DNA from: Tolypocladium sp. Sup5 PDA-1
Lineage: Eukaryota > Ascomycota > Sordariomycetes > Hypocreales > Ophiocordycipitaceae
DNA: 64,000 bases
Direction: 5' to 3'
NCBI GenBank assembly: GCA_000750105.3
Contig: JPHH03000054.1
Coordinates: 1 to 64,000 of the forward strand
Under the pieces are notes generated by a model. The model was not told the origin of the DNA and did not search any database. It was given only the letters and a program-made list of their open reading frames with translations. Within the stretch, counting starts at the first letter, position 1. The number at the start of each line of letters is the position of its first letter. The position numbers and the translations under genes were made by a program. Below, piece after piece: positions 21,866 to 33,148 of this stretch.

Positions 21866-23812
21866 TTTGAAGTCTTGAAAATCGCGAATAATGGTAGACT
21901 CCGCAGGAAATAAGTGCTTGATTGCGCGCTGTGTGTAGTTCATTTTCGAACGACCCCGGCGTCACAGCGATACTTATACTACGAGATGTCGTCGGAAGTC
22001 ACGGGCCTATTACATGGTACCAATCCTATAGAGGCAATGCCATTCTACATCTATGCGAGTTTCCACGCAACTATTTTAAAGTCGTACATCGTTGGGGTGT
22101 GATTGGTGAGCACGTGGGGGATGCATCATAGCGATATCCCAAGCGTCAGCGTCGCCGACATAATGCCGCGGCTATTTCGATGAGCCGGGGACCTGTCACG
22201 GCTGGGTAGGACGTGCTGAAGGAGACTTGCTAGAAACCTACATCTTTCTGTGCCCAAGGGGCTACTCGGATTCCGTCTTGCCCGCATTCATACCTTTTCG
22301 ATGATTCTCATAGCTAAATATTCACCAACGCTCAACCAGACGAGTCTTTCCGAGGATCTATGACGGTCATCATTGGTATCCAGCAGGTCGCTTGTTGCCG
22401 GCTTGCCGTAGTTGTCCAACTCAGCTGACATATTCTCACCACGCGAGACGCTAAAGTATGACACGTTTGTGCGACGCACACGGCGAATTACCATGCCACC
22501 AATCCTCAGAGCAGTTGTTTTTTGCTGCCGGGTCAACACGCGATTTCGCGTTTTGCGCAACTCGATTGGGCGCAAGTCGTCGTAAGGGCCAACTTATGTT
22601 TTATCCTCACTCCGCCACGGGTATCTTGCGTTAAACCTAGTTGTTTTAACAGACGCGGCATCTAGTGGCAGATTGGCTGTGAAGCAATTGAGTTCAGGGC
22701 CGGGGTGCTACGGTGAACAACGGATTGTTCCCAGCGTCTGTTCCCGCTAAATTGCGCTTACTCCAGACCTTGGCCACGTTTCGTACTGACAGCATGATGC
22801 CCCGGGAATCTCAACTTGCAAATGAATGACCCGAGCCTCCGGCAACGATTGGCAAGATCAAACGAGGTAGGGACGTAACCCCTGGCAGGTTCGCGTTCGT
22901 TAACTAGATTAAGGCTACGGATTCCGGCAACCCCGATTAAGCAGAGCCGCCAGGGCAGGTGTAAGAGCGATGCAACGGCCATAGGGGTAATACGAGTAGA
23001 GAAGCCATGGTACGTGGAGGCTGTCGGCAGACCGCAGGTTGGCGTCTCCGACAATCCGCGATCACGGTTCAAATTCTTGGAGATTGTGTTTCTGGGCTTG
23101 CTGGGGTAAGCCTGACGGCGAATACAACTGCCGAGCCCCCAAAGACAACGTAAAGAGCTTCCTGGGTTGGATGTGTATCAGAACTCCCTGGTCCATATTA
23201 CTTTACAGACAGATAGAGAAGTGGAATCCAACAGCTTTTATCGCCCTTCGGAAAACACAAGGCCGTGGCAACATCGTACTCACCTATATGTATGGATCCT
23301 AGCCCAGCGCACGTGTATTTGAGATTCACGGCGAGGTTGGAGGAGCTGCGGCCGCGTGCTTCTCTGGGCCTTGCAGGGCTTCCCCTGGCAACATTTATGT
23401 GGCGCCATCGGGAGATCTGACGAGATCAGGCCGATCGGGAGGCGTTCGCGCTAGTCCGTAGATGCTGTCAAGTGAAGTCGAAGCACACCAGCCGTGGTCC
23501 CTGCAAGTTGGGGGCCATACCGTTGGAAATAGACTGGGGGACATTGAAGTTTGAGCTCCATCCAGCATCCATCCAGCTGTTGGTGGGTGTCAAATTGCCG
23601 TCACGTCAAAAGTCCACAGTTGGTTCAGACGAGAGAGCAACATTTAGGGACCCCAAGGATCTCGTAATCAGTCGCTCTTAATCAGTCGCCCTCAATGTCC
23701 AACAAGCAGCGAGGTAGGAGCTGAGGCCACTCATAATGTCACAGCAGTTCAGGAGTATAACTAGATCAAAGGAGGGTTTATTGGCTCATTAATATTATGT
23801 TTGGTACATAGC
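21866..23812. other. 1.9-kb intergenic stretch, no gene seen
   Basis: Short open frames on both strands lack domains, signal peptides or believable splice joins. This includes about 1.7 kb upstream of the esterase and the 3' flank of the first KP4-like gene. Small direct repeats (atcagtcgc) occur at 23668-23690. Confidence 0.4.
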
Positions 23813-24284
23813 TTAGCAGTGGCAGTCGCCCTGGCAGCAAGAGTTGCTAACGAAGTTGACGGTGAGCTCGCCCTTGGAGACGTCGTTGCCGGGCTGCGTG
23901 GGAACGCTGCCGCACTGCCTGCAATTGTGGTCGAGGAGCTGCTGGAGCTGGTTGTAGGCGTCCTGAGCCGAGCCCGAGGCGCCGTTCTGGTAGAAGGCGC
24001 AGACGCTGCCCTGGGAGCCGTGCGAGCAGGCAATTTGCTCTAGCATGGCGAGGTCAGCGTCCATCCATTGACTCTCGTGTACTTGACATGCTGGGACGAG
24101 TTGGGCTGTACTTACGGCCACTGCTGAAGCGCCTATCGCGGCCGCCCTGGGCGATGAGGACGCCGACCTGGTCCCTGACGACCTGGAGAGAGGCGTCGTT
24201 GTAGACGCAGACGCCAGAGCCGCGGCAGTTGATGCCGAGCGCGGCGGCGCTGGAGACGAAGAGGAGGACGGAGGTGAACTTCAT
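23813..24284 (-). CDS. KP4-like killer protein, paralogue A
   Basis: Exons 24284-24116 and 24039-23813 join across a 76-nt intron in phase 1 to 131 aa. The N-terminal 16 residues (MKFTSVLLFVSSAAA) look like a signal peptide, and the mature part begins at the family hallmark LGINCRGSG. Family blocks follow in order: CAFYQNGASGSA, LLDHNCRQCGS and PGNDVSKGELTVNFV. There are ten cysteines, enough for five disulfides, ending in a CC-x3-C-x-C pattern. KP4 was first described as a secreted killer toxin encoded by a virus of Ustilago maydis that blocks calcium uptake of sensitive fungi. Chromosomal homologues are known in several ascomycetes, where roles in competition or plant infection are proposed. 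The frame is intact. A TATA-like cataaaag on this strand lies about 85 bp before the ATG. Confidence 0.88.
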
Positions 24285-25594
24285 GTTGTAAGTGGTATAG
24301 GCGGGTTGAGCTTGGGTATCAATTGACTAGGACGGATGACGAAGAGTTTAGACGTGGATGGCAGTCGCTTTTATGTTGAAGCTGGGCTTGTTTACTCGCC
24401 GTCTTCGGACCTACAGTAGGCTCCAAAAAGTCTCCCAATGTCAAGGTACATGTACCGGTACCAAGACGAAGCTTCCGGTGATCACACCGGCGCAACGACC
24501 AACGACAATCGGCGGTGTGAGCCACTTCTCCCAGCGGCACTGTCCGGCAAGGTTGATCCAGAGCCAGGTGGACGTGGAATCTCGGCAGCAAGGCTCATGC
24601 CTTACGAATTACCTTCCATCAGGGGTCTGGCTCGGTCCACTTCTCACCTCTGTCCAGCTCCGAGACGCTGATTCCACCAATCGCCTATCCAGGGCTACTT
24701 TAGTCCGTATAGACGTCATAAATGCCGGCCGATGAAGCTTGTCCCCGAATCCCGAGCGGCGGTCTCAGGTTTCCCCAGGCCGCGGTTGAAGCGGGTTCTG
24801 ACAATCTGCTTGGCAACTTGGGACACGCTTGCGCTCCCACATGGCTGGGCAGGCCGATGACGCGCTCTCTGCATCTGCTAATCCACTACTGCGCTGTAGC
24901 TACCCATACAGGTTGCCAGTAGGATCAGAATGCAGCTTGGTGCGTCATGGGCCGACGGGCCATTGGCTGGTATGGCACTACTCGCGATAGTGCGAGGGGG
25001 CATCTCCAAGTCCAGGCATCTCGAAAGCCGTCGGAGGAGATGGAGAGATCTATTGTGGGGAACGGCAATGGGTTGATCTGCCCCAGCACCCCTGCGGACG
25101 GGACGCATCTCGCTGCAGGTCCTGTCTTAGTGCTTAGTCAATTGCCAAAGTGTTGTGACACGGGCCCGTGTATTAAGTTACGGTTCGATCCTTTCGGCAT
25201 TGGGAAACACCACGGTCCACCAGAAACGGATTGGGAGACTCGTCTCTGCCGGTTGCGCGTGAACATGCTGTCTTGGCTCTAGCGGTGCTTCCATTCTGTT
25301 GCTAGCTGTTGCATGAATAACAACTCAAATCCTTCGGACAACTTACACGACCTTCTACTCAGAGGTTGGCGTTCAGGGCTCCATGTACTTGGGCTCCGTC
25401 CACATCAGGAGCCTCGTGTAAGTTGACGGCTACTGACTCGGCCCCTGTGAGAGTCCGAGGTCTTACGATGCGCATTGGCAAGGCTTCGCCGTCTCAATTG
25501 CAGCAATTGCAACGAAAGGAGATGTTTTGTGTACTTCTTTCAACTCCTACTAGAACGTCTCGCGCAAATAACTAAACTCCAGCATCCCAGTCCC
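24285..25594. other. intergenic between KP4-like A and B, no gene seen
   Basis: This 1.3-kb stretch holds the promoter of paralogue A and the 3' flank of B. No recognisable reading frame is present. A tRNA-like B-box (ggttcgatcc) near 25184 has no matching A-box or acceptor stem. Confidence 0.4.
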
Positions 25595-25978
25595 TCAGCA
25601 CGCACCCTGGCAGTGCGGGTCGCCCACAACGTTGACCGTGAGCTCGCCCTTGGAGACGTCGTTGCCCGGCTGTGTCGGGCACGAGCCGCACTTCTTGCAG
25701 CCGTGGTCCAGCAGCGCCTGCATCAGGCCCGAGGCCTGCTCGGCGCTGCCCGTCGCGCCGTTCTGGTAGTAGGCGCACAGCGAGCCCGTGCAGGCAATCT
25801 GCTGGCCCGTGTTGTACTGGCGGTTGCGCGGCTGGATGCCGTCGACGATGGCCTTGAGGTTGATGAGGTTGCCGGCCGCGCCGTCGGACGGGCAGAGGCC
25901 GGAGCCACGGCAGTTGATGCCCAGGGCAGAGGAGGAGGCCACGAGGGCGGCGAGGGAGGTGACGATGGCGAACTTCAT
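25595..25978 (-). CDS. KP4-like killer protein, paralogue B (intronless)
   Basis: The single exon encodes 127 aa from ATG 25978. The signal peptide MKFAIVTSLAALVASSSA is followed by the same LGINCRGSG opening as its neighbours. Further blocks are TGQQIACTGSLCAYYQNG, LLDHGCKKCGSC and PGNDVSKGELTVNVV. Where A and C have a phase-1 intron, B reads straight through NTGQQIAC. It has nine cysteines rather than ten: an extra one after CGS and only a C-x3-C end, so the disulfide pattern must differ or leave one thiol free. The longer upstream in-frame ATG at 26116 would bury the signal peptide and is rejected. A TATAAG on this strand lies at 26087-26092, about 110 bp upstream. It is probably secreted; the target is unknown. 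Confidence 0.88.
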   Translation of the reverse strand: MKFAIVTSLAALVASSSALGINCRGSGLCPSDGAAGNLINLKAIVDGIQPRNRQYNTGQQIACTGSLCAYYQNGATGSAEQASGLMQALLDHGCKKCGSCPTQPGNDVSKGELTVNVVGDPHCQGAC

Positions 25979-27000
25979 GTTGAGATTCTTGGGAGAGCAG
26001 TTGCTGGGTAGATGTGGTTGTAGTTGCAGTATGAGTTGGGGAGATGAAGAGTTGAAGTCTCGTAGATACTGAGAGCTGGCAAGGGGCTTATACGAGTGGC
26101 GGACCATCGACGACAAATATTAAATATTCAGCTCGACGATCATGACGCTGCTTCGGTCAGCTGCCGTGGCCGGACCACCAGACCCCATATTTCTCTAGTG
26201 AATCATGGCCAGACACCTACGGAGTACGTACGAGCACTCAATGTCTTGGGCGCGATATTCCGCGGACTTGACGGACCTGTATGGACCCTGATGATGAAGC
26301 CCAGCCGTGATCCATCGAAGCGGCTTCATCCCCAGCCAGCCACGCCGCCACGCCGCACCGGCGAACGGGGCCTGACAGCCGTGGCTCCCCAACTCCATCT
26401 CAGCCTCCGCAGCCCTGTCGTCCCACTATGAGGCCGCGTCGCGCTGTAAGTACCGGAAGAATTATCAGATGGTAGCATCGCCCGTTTCTCGGTCTCGGGC
26501 TTATTCCTTCGGCCTCTGTTAGTCTGTCTCAGAGTTCGGCATTGGGCGTGCTTTGGCTCTCCAGACCCCAAGCCTACTTCCTCGACCCTTTCGGCCTGCG
26601 CTGGTATTACTGTAGTAAGTCCGCTCTCCCGGCATCTCCTCACGGACTGCCGCCACGGCACACGGTCCATGTCGTAGTTACGGTAGACCCGTAGGGAAGC
26701 TAGCCGGCGGGCCTGGCGATCTCCAGTCTAGTGGGCGGGTGGATCTGCCGCCATCATGGTCATTCGATGCGGTGGGCTTCATGCTCTGGTATAGCTTCCC
26801 TCGGGTGTAAGCGGCCGCAGATGTACTGGTACATATCCGAAGCTGGGCACGTTGAGGATGTCCGACTTGTTGTTGGAAGCCGTTCGTAGTAGACTCAATC
26901 CCGTTGATCATAAATACATATGCCCTCTCCTACTCGGGCTCCGAATAAAACTCAATCCACTCTCCCCAAGTTTCTCATTATACCCTACACAAATATCACA
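25979..27000. promoter_or_regulatory. shared divergent promoter region of KP4-like B and C
   Basis: B is transcribed leftward and C rightward from this 1-kb interval. TATA-like elements occur near each gene: TATAAG (minus) at 26087-26092 and ataaatac (plus) at about 26909. No gene is seen in between. Divergent orientation makes coordinated expression possible. Confidence 0.45.
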
Positions 27001-27476
27001 ATGGTCTCCCTTACCGTCGTTGCCACCTTCATCGCCAGCGCTGCTGCGCTCGGCATCAACTGCCGTGGCTCCGGAGGCTGCCAATTCAACAACGCCAACC
27101 TCAGGGACGTCCTGACCCAGGTCCAGCAGGTCCAGGCCCAGGGCAACGGCGGCCACCACTACGGCACAGGCGGTGGGTTGCTCCGGCCCTTGTGTGTTGC
27201 ATTCATCGAGCCATCATCAAGCTAACACGTCTCTTGCATGAAGTCCAACTCGCCTGCGCCCAGGGCCAGTACGCGTCCGTCTGCGCCTTCTTCCAGAACG
27301 GCGCCAGCGGCAATGCCGACCGCGCTGCCCAGCTCCTCCAGGGCCTCATCGACCACGGCTGCGGTCAGTGCGGTAGCAACCCGACCGAGCCCGGCAACGA
27401 CGTCTCCAAGGGCGAGCTGACGGTCAACATCGTGTCGGCCCCGTGCTGCAGCGGCAACTGCCACTGCCCCATCTAG
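27001..27476 (+). CDS. KP4-like killer protein, paralogue C
   Basis: Exons 27001-27172 and 27244-27476 join across a 71-nt intron (branch-like gctaac at 27221) in phase 1 to 134 aa. The signal peptide MVSLTVVATFIASAAA is followed by LGINCRGSGG. Later blocks are CAFFQNGASGNA, LIDHGCGQCGS and PGNDVSKGELTVNIV, then a CC-x3-C-x-C end, giving ten cysteines as in A. Intron site and phase match paralogue A, so the two share a common ancestor that already had the intron. The opposite orientation to A and B implies an inversion or an inverted duplication. The frame is intact and the protein is expected to be secreted. As with A and B, antifungal activity is only inferred from the family. Confidence 0.88.
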
Positions 27477-27608
27477 ATGTGTATAATAGGGAACGAATAG
27501 ATGATTTGAGCGTAGCTGAGTGCTTCGATGAGTCAACGTGAAAGTCTACTAGTTATATCCAGGCCCCGAGCATCGTCGTTGCCAAAATACGGTGCAAGGC
27601 CTTAATCA

Positions 27609-29281
27609 CTACCGGCCAGCCCGTTCAAAGCGCTGATATCTCTCCTCTCTCCATTCAGGGCCCCATTTCCTCACAATGAGAACGCTCGGGCTTGCCGCCA
27701 ACACCACCAGCGCCATAAGGAGATATGTAAATCCATAGCCCCAGGCGTCGATGATGTACTGCACAACTGCTGTTCCAACGGCGCTCAGCGTCGCCCTCGT
27801 CAAGTTAAACGACGACGATACCCTCCCCGGGTTCATAGGATAGAGGTCAACCAGTAGCGTGGTCAGGATGGAGATGGGTCCGCTCACGCCCATGCCAGCA
27901 AGGAACAGAATCACCAGCGGTGCTGCCAGGCTGGTCCCAGAATCGACCACCCAGCCCCAGACTGCGATGGTGGCCACGGCCAGCAGCGTCCACGGCCACA
28001 TAAGATCCAGCCTTGCCCTCTCAATGGGAAACTTCCTCAAGTCGTCGCCCCGCTTCCAGTCGGCCGACACTCCAATGCTCTTTGCAACCCTCGCGTAATT
28101 CCAATTGAGGAGCTTTCCCACGATGATGGACCCGATTACGGATCCCACGGAAAAGGGGATGTAGCACAACCCGACCTGGAGATCGTTGAAGTGGTACCGC
28201 CGGCGGATGACGTCTTGCAGGGGGACGAGCATTGCGTAGTTGGCCATGACGAAGAGGGACATGAACAGCATCAGCAAGCCAACGTCCTTTTCGAAGATGA
28301 TACGGACGGCGGCCAGGATGTTGGGGACGGGGACCTTGAGCGGCAGCTTCTTTGCTTCGGGAATGGCTGAGCCGTCCGAGTCTGCTTCCAGGTCACGCCT
28401 CTTGCGGCGCCATTGTATGTTCGAAGTTACTGAAGCGTTCAGCTTCGGAGGAGGGATCGACCCATTGCCGACTATGTTCCGCGCCGTCTAAGTCAAGTTC
28501 AGTCAGCTCAGCCTCTCGACTCGTTTACGGACTCCGTCAAGGGTTGACGCACCTCTGGCACAAACGGCAAGTAGATTGCCAGGAACACGCAGGCCGAAAT
28601 AACTAGAAACCAAAACGTCGAGCGCCAGCCCAGGAATTGAGCCAGGATGCCACCCAGCACCGGCGCCAAAGCCGGCGCAAACTGCACGCTCGCCTGCACA
28701 GCCGTGATGTATCCTCCCCTCTCTGCACTCGTCGTCAGATCCGCCACGACGGCACTCCCTATGGCGACAGTCGCGCTGCTCCCCGTGCTCTGCAGCGCCC
28801 TAAGCACCATCAGCGCCGCGTAGCTATGCTGCAGCGCGAGCCCGATGTTGGCGCCGAGGTATATGGCAAAGGTCAGCATGTAGACGGGGCGCCGGCCGAT
28901 CTGGTCGCTAAGGTCGCCGAAGAAGAGCGGCGCCACGGCCTGCATGATCTGGTAGACGGTGACGGTCAGGTTGAGCTCGCCGAGGGAGCGGTGGTAGGAC
29001 TCTGCGATGGGCGTGATGGCGGGTAGGTAGACGAAGGAGGAGAAGGGCGAGAAGAGGGTGCTGAAGACGGTCATTAGGATGACGAAGACTTTGATCCTGG
29101 AGGAGAAGACGGAGTGCAGCGGCCGATCTTGGGGCTCCGTCGGCTGGCCCGTCTCCTCGGGGCCTTTGTCGATGATGTTGCTGCCATTGCTCTGCTCTGG
29201 CGTGGCCCCGTGTACATCGTCGTGTTGATCTAGGCCTCCCTGCGGCTCGACAGCCCGCTTTTCGTGGGACATTTCCACCAT
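27609..29281 (-). CDS. MFS drug:H+ antiporter, DHA1 (12-TM) family
   Basis: Exons 29281-28553 and 28487-27609 join in phase 0 across a 65-nt intron to 535 aa; the junction gives LPFVPE|TARNIVGNGS, a conserved position in this family. A cytosolic N-terminus of about 65 residues precedes the first helix (VILMTVFSTLFSPFSSFVYL). MFS motif A appears as GDLSDQIGRRPVY, and motif C as LAPVLGGILAQFLGWRSTFW. The central loop is charged (RRKRRDLEAD), followed by six more helices and a short C-terminus. Quinidine-resistance and fluconazole-resistance type exporters are the nearest named relatives. It lies tail-to-tail with KP4-like C (about 130 bp apart), so a role in self-protection is conceivable. I see no direct evidence for that. 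ATG 29272 is an alternative start. Confidence 0.9.
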
Positions 29282-30199
29282 TCTGCTGGTTTGTGTCAGC
29301 CGCCCGATTCCCAGGCCCAAGTGAGCGAGGCAAGACGAGACTATATAGACTCGGACCCTCTGCTCAGGCAGGAGGAAGGTCAGCAGCACGTACCCCTACC
29401 GTCCCTTGTCCAACATGGCACGAGACACATCGAGATGATGCTCAGTTACCTCATCATGTCCCAAATAAAATCCGAGATTCGGTCAATGAGGTTGATCTAG
29501 AGGTCAGTCTAATGCGCTCCACAGGGGCATCAGTGGCGGTAGTGGACAACAGCGATGGGGTTTGCCGATTCGGCACCGAGCAGGCATGCCCATTTGGCCA
29601 TTCCACGCCGCAAACCACGAAAGGATCAATTAAGCAAAGAGATTCATGTTACATCTTGCCGATCCGAAACAGGCCGCAACTTGTCTTAAATCATATCTCC
29701 GATAATGCAGTGGTCTTGTAGGTACTGGCTGTCACCAACATCGGGCTTACACCAGTAAGTCCGAAGCCCACATAGGGACAGCTTGGAGTAACTGACCTCT
29801 ACAGACAGCATGATGTTGAATATTTATGGTATACTTCGGGGCCCATTTTCCAGACCGAGAGTACCGTAAAATCGCACCTCTAGAGCTATTCACGACCATG
29901 TCGAACCTAGCTTCAGCGATGGGAGCAAAGTTCCCATTGGATGGTTAGCAGAGCTGTGCCTCCAAGCTCTGCACGTAGAAGTCACTAACATCACACAAAA
30001 TCACATTTAGATGCGAGACTGCACTGCGCAAAAAGAATGCGTCCGGCGATCTGAACCGAGAACGGTGGGCACGACCAAGCTGCCATCTGGAGAATTCCGT
30101 CACCTCGACACAGCACAGATGTATAGCACAGAGTCCTGGCCGGGGACAGCAATTCAAGAGACCATCACCATTGAAAGGTCTCGTCGGGCGGGAGGGGCT
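29282..30199. other. intergenic, no gene seen
   Basis: This holds the promoter of the DHA1 transporter and the 3' flank of the next small gene. A short hairpin (agagctgtgcctccaagctct) sits at 29949-29969. No coding signal is seen. Confidence 0.35.
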
Positions 30200-30890
30200 T
30201 TACGCGATAACCAAAATAATCTTCGCAGGTGTAAGTTGCAAATAACACTCCGCATCGCCACATGCAACCAAGGAATCGTGAATTTCAAGACCATAGAAGC
30301 AGTGTTCATCTCCATTCCGTACAGGTATCAACACCCTGAACTTGGCATTCTCGCTCACTTGTATTTGGATGTCGTCTTCGGACACTCTGCAGTAGTCGTC
30401 CACGGGAAGCCGGCGCTGCACAACCAGCACGGCGCTGTTGGGCAAATCGTCTTGGTCCTGGTCACGACCCGGTCTGCCTTTGTGCATCCGCACGGCAATG
30501 TGACGAACCCTGGGTGACGTTGGATCAACAGCAGTTGCAAAATGAGCTTGGCGGCACCACTCACCGTCGCTGATGCACCCGGTTGAGCACTGGACCTTGC
30601 AGGCATCCTTGGGCTTCAGGTGCTCTGTCACGGTAACGGTCGGAACGCACGACTCGGAGTGGCACTTGGTTTTAGTGCTGGTATGGGTGGTGGTGGTAGT
30701 AGTTGCTGCGACATAAGCACGAGGCGGTGGTGGTGAGGAGATCTAGCAGGTAGTGCACTCACTTGTTGGGTTTCCATACGCGAGTGACGTCCTGTGATGG
30801 CAGTATCAGCACTCGTCGGCTTGGAAGGTGCCCGCTCATAACTCCATACCCGATGATGGTCGAAGCGACGAGGACTGTGAAAGCCTTCAT
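30200..30890 (-). CDS. hypothetical small cysteine-containing protein, possibly secreted
   Basis: The proposed model has exons 30890-30763 and 30677-30200, joined in phase 2 across an 85-nt intron, giving 201 aa. The start MKAFTVLVASTIIGYGVMSG resembles a signal peptide. Exon 2 encodes several cysteines (KCHSESC, CKVQCSTGC, EWC, YC, HC, AC, EC). I recognise no domain. The acceptor I chose (accag before 30677) keeps the frame open; an upstream cag acceptor does not. A TATA-like element (tatttaag, minus strand) lies about 110 bp upstream near 31000-31008. A second intron inside exon 1 cannot be excluded. Function is unknown. Confidence 0.5.
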
Positions 30891-31555
30891 GATGTGTCTG
30901 AGAGTGAGCTTGTTGATGAAGAACGGCGACGGCCGAAGTACGACAGTTTCACTGTTAACCTGGCAGCAAGCACCTTCTCGCACGGGGCCTCGGTTAACCT
31001 TAAATACCAGCTTGGATATATGCTTATTGCTCCTCGGTATAAATTCCGGCCGCGGCGCATTCCTAGCACATGTTTCCCCGCACTCTCGCTTCCTCGGCCA
31101 GAAACCAAGAGCTGAGGGTTGCGTTGCAAGACAGCAGGACCTCGTATAGAACTCGTCGTGGGGTAGCTGAATGCAGTGTCATTACCAGTTTGCGGCTGTC
31201 ATGCATGCAGCTTGGGCACACCAGACATTGTGCATGGGCTGAGTCGGTCAGCAGACTGAGAGCGAATGGCATCTACCAGAGCTTGAGTTTGTGTCATACA
31301 CAGGGAGGGTTAGGTACGTTGGTGAGAGCTTCGAAAGGAACTTTAGTGTGCTGTTAATGGCAAACCCTTTTTGATTGCTCAACCACTTGCCGCTGTCTTC
31401 TTCATGCCTTCACATCAAACGTAGTAGTAACGATGCATAGGAATAACTCCTCCAGGGAAGGTGATCGACGTTTTATTTTAGCTATTCTTGACGGCACTCT
31501 TCAAACATCAGTTGCCCCTATTCGAGAGCCCAGTCAATAGTGCAGTCCAAGGCCC
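30891..31555. other. intergenic, no gene seen
   Basis: Promoter of the small gene at 30890 plus the 3' flank of the gene ending at 31556. Nothing else is recognised. Confidence 0.35.
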
Positions 31556-32153
31556 TTAATCATTCTGGCCAAACAAAAAAGTCTTCCCGCCCGCACCTCC
31601 CCAGTGCTCTATTCCAATAGCCAGCCGCAAGCGCATGTTCTTGGCATCCAAAGTGCCAGTCATGCATTCCCCAAGCGCCTGCAGCAGACCGTTCAGCCCC
31701 TGCTCTGCAACCGGACACATGGTCAGCACGCCACAGGAGACGGAGAAGACAGGTACGGACTAGGTCGAAATTACTTACCAGACAGCGCTGACAAGGCTTC
31801 GACCGTCTCTGGAAATGGGGCAATCCGCTCCCCTGTCTTCGCGCTATACAGAGCCGTGAGCTTTTCCCCTTTGCGAACTGCTATGCGATTCCCGATCTTG
31901 ATGGATACGTTCCGGCGGCTACTCGCGAGTTCGGTTATCCAAGCTGTGCGGCGGCATCAATCGAATAGTATACTACTCACTCTGCGAGCAGTTGGACTCC
32001 GATGGTCTCGCGCAACTCGGCCACTTCGCGGCGCAGTTCCATGAGGAGCGCGCTGACATTGCCCGGTCGGGGGTTGTTAGTGGACGGGTCGGTCTGGGGG
32101 AGAAAGGTTTGCGGGCTCTTCCCAGCGCCAGATTTCGATGGCGTGTCCGCCAT
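31556..32153 (-). CDS. hypothetical three-exon protein
   Basis: Exons 32153-31981, 31918-31779 and 31704-31556 join with consistent phases (2, then 1) to 153 aa; donors are GTGAGT and GTAAGT. The N-terminus MADTPSKSGAGKSPQTFLPQ is polar, followed by a predicted helix LLMELRREVAELRETIGVQL. The middle contains IKIGNRIAVRKGEKLTALYS and a segment TGERIAPFPETVEALSALS. The C-terminal part LLQALGECMTGTLDAKNMRL ends in a Gly-rich tail. No signal peptide or transmembrane segment is seen. I do not recognise the family. The three clean junctions in one continuous frame argue that the gene is real. It is divergent from ASE1, about 1 kb away. Confidence 0.65.
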
Positions 32154-33148
32154 TGTGATTGTTTCTTTGAAGTGGCGATGTTTCAGACTGGGCAGTGCAG
32201 TCTTCGGGATGTCGCTATGGATTTAGGGTTTATCCAAGTGGCAAGGAGAGCGATGGTGGTTGAAGCATCTGTATTGTTGAAAGTACGTGGGCATTTATAG
32301 GGCTGCTTCTACGATGGTGGATCACACAAAGACGCTGCGAATTTCCGCAGGTTCGCAGGCTGTACAGGCCGGGTTTGGAGGTATCTTGACGCTCTTTGTG
32401 CGCAAGTATGACTCCTTTGAGGGCTCCGAATGTCAATGATGTGTGTTCAGGGAGAGGCGCCTCCCATTATGGCGGCCGAGGAGCCCGCGCTTCAGTCTGA
32501 CGGTGATGTTGCGCGGTTTCAGAGGACAAGACAACCGCTGCAGCAACAACCACACCTCGCTCTCATCATCCCATGTTCCCAATTTGGCAATCAGCGAGAT
32601 GCGATGCAGCGGGGTAGATGGAAACGCTCAAGATTGACTGGACGGTGGGCTTCTTAACTGAAACGGACCATCGGGGGCCCCGCAAAAGTCGGGACGGTCG
32701 TTGCCCTGACAACGTCGCGACGGCTAAACAGTGGAGCGCCGCCGCTCCCCGTCCCGTGAGCTTGAGCCTCCTCGCCTCTGCATCCTCTCACCACTGGATT
32801 CCCTGTCTCACTCTCCACAGCAGACGAAAGACTTCAATTCCACTGCCTGCGAGCGTGGATCGCGGCCGCCACGGACTCGCGACGCGCATAGAATGCTCCT
32901 GTGCCCCCGCCAGCAACGACCGTCTGGCCCCTCGATGACGCGACGAGAGACCCGCTCACGCCGCATGTAAACAAACCATCATATCCGTCGCCCCTCGAGT
33001 TCCAGCGCTCCGACACATACGGGCTCACATATAGACGGACCCCCGCGCGTGCCATCAACACCACGCCTGGGACACATACCAGACTCAGGCACGGGCCTGC
33101 CACAGCTCAGCACCGCATTCTTCTGCCCCAGGGCGACCCGGCTCCGCC
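32154..33148. promoter_or_regulatory. divergent intergenic region upstream of ASE1
   Basis: About 1 kb separates the divergent hypothetical gene and ASE1. No other gene is seen. C-rich stretches from 32740 to 33140 could be ASE1 5' UTR. Confidence 0.35.

Noticed and set aside
25170..25215. tRNA-like B-box ggttcgatcc
   Set aside because: No A-box at the right distance, and no acceptor stem or anticodon arm could be folded.
25978..26116. longer start for KP4-like B at 26116
   Set aside because: It would place 46 non-conserved residues before a clear signal peptide, and the TATA-like element lies between the two ATGs.
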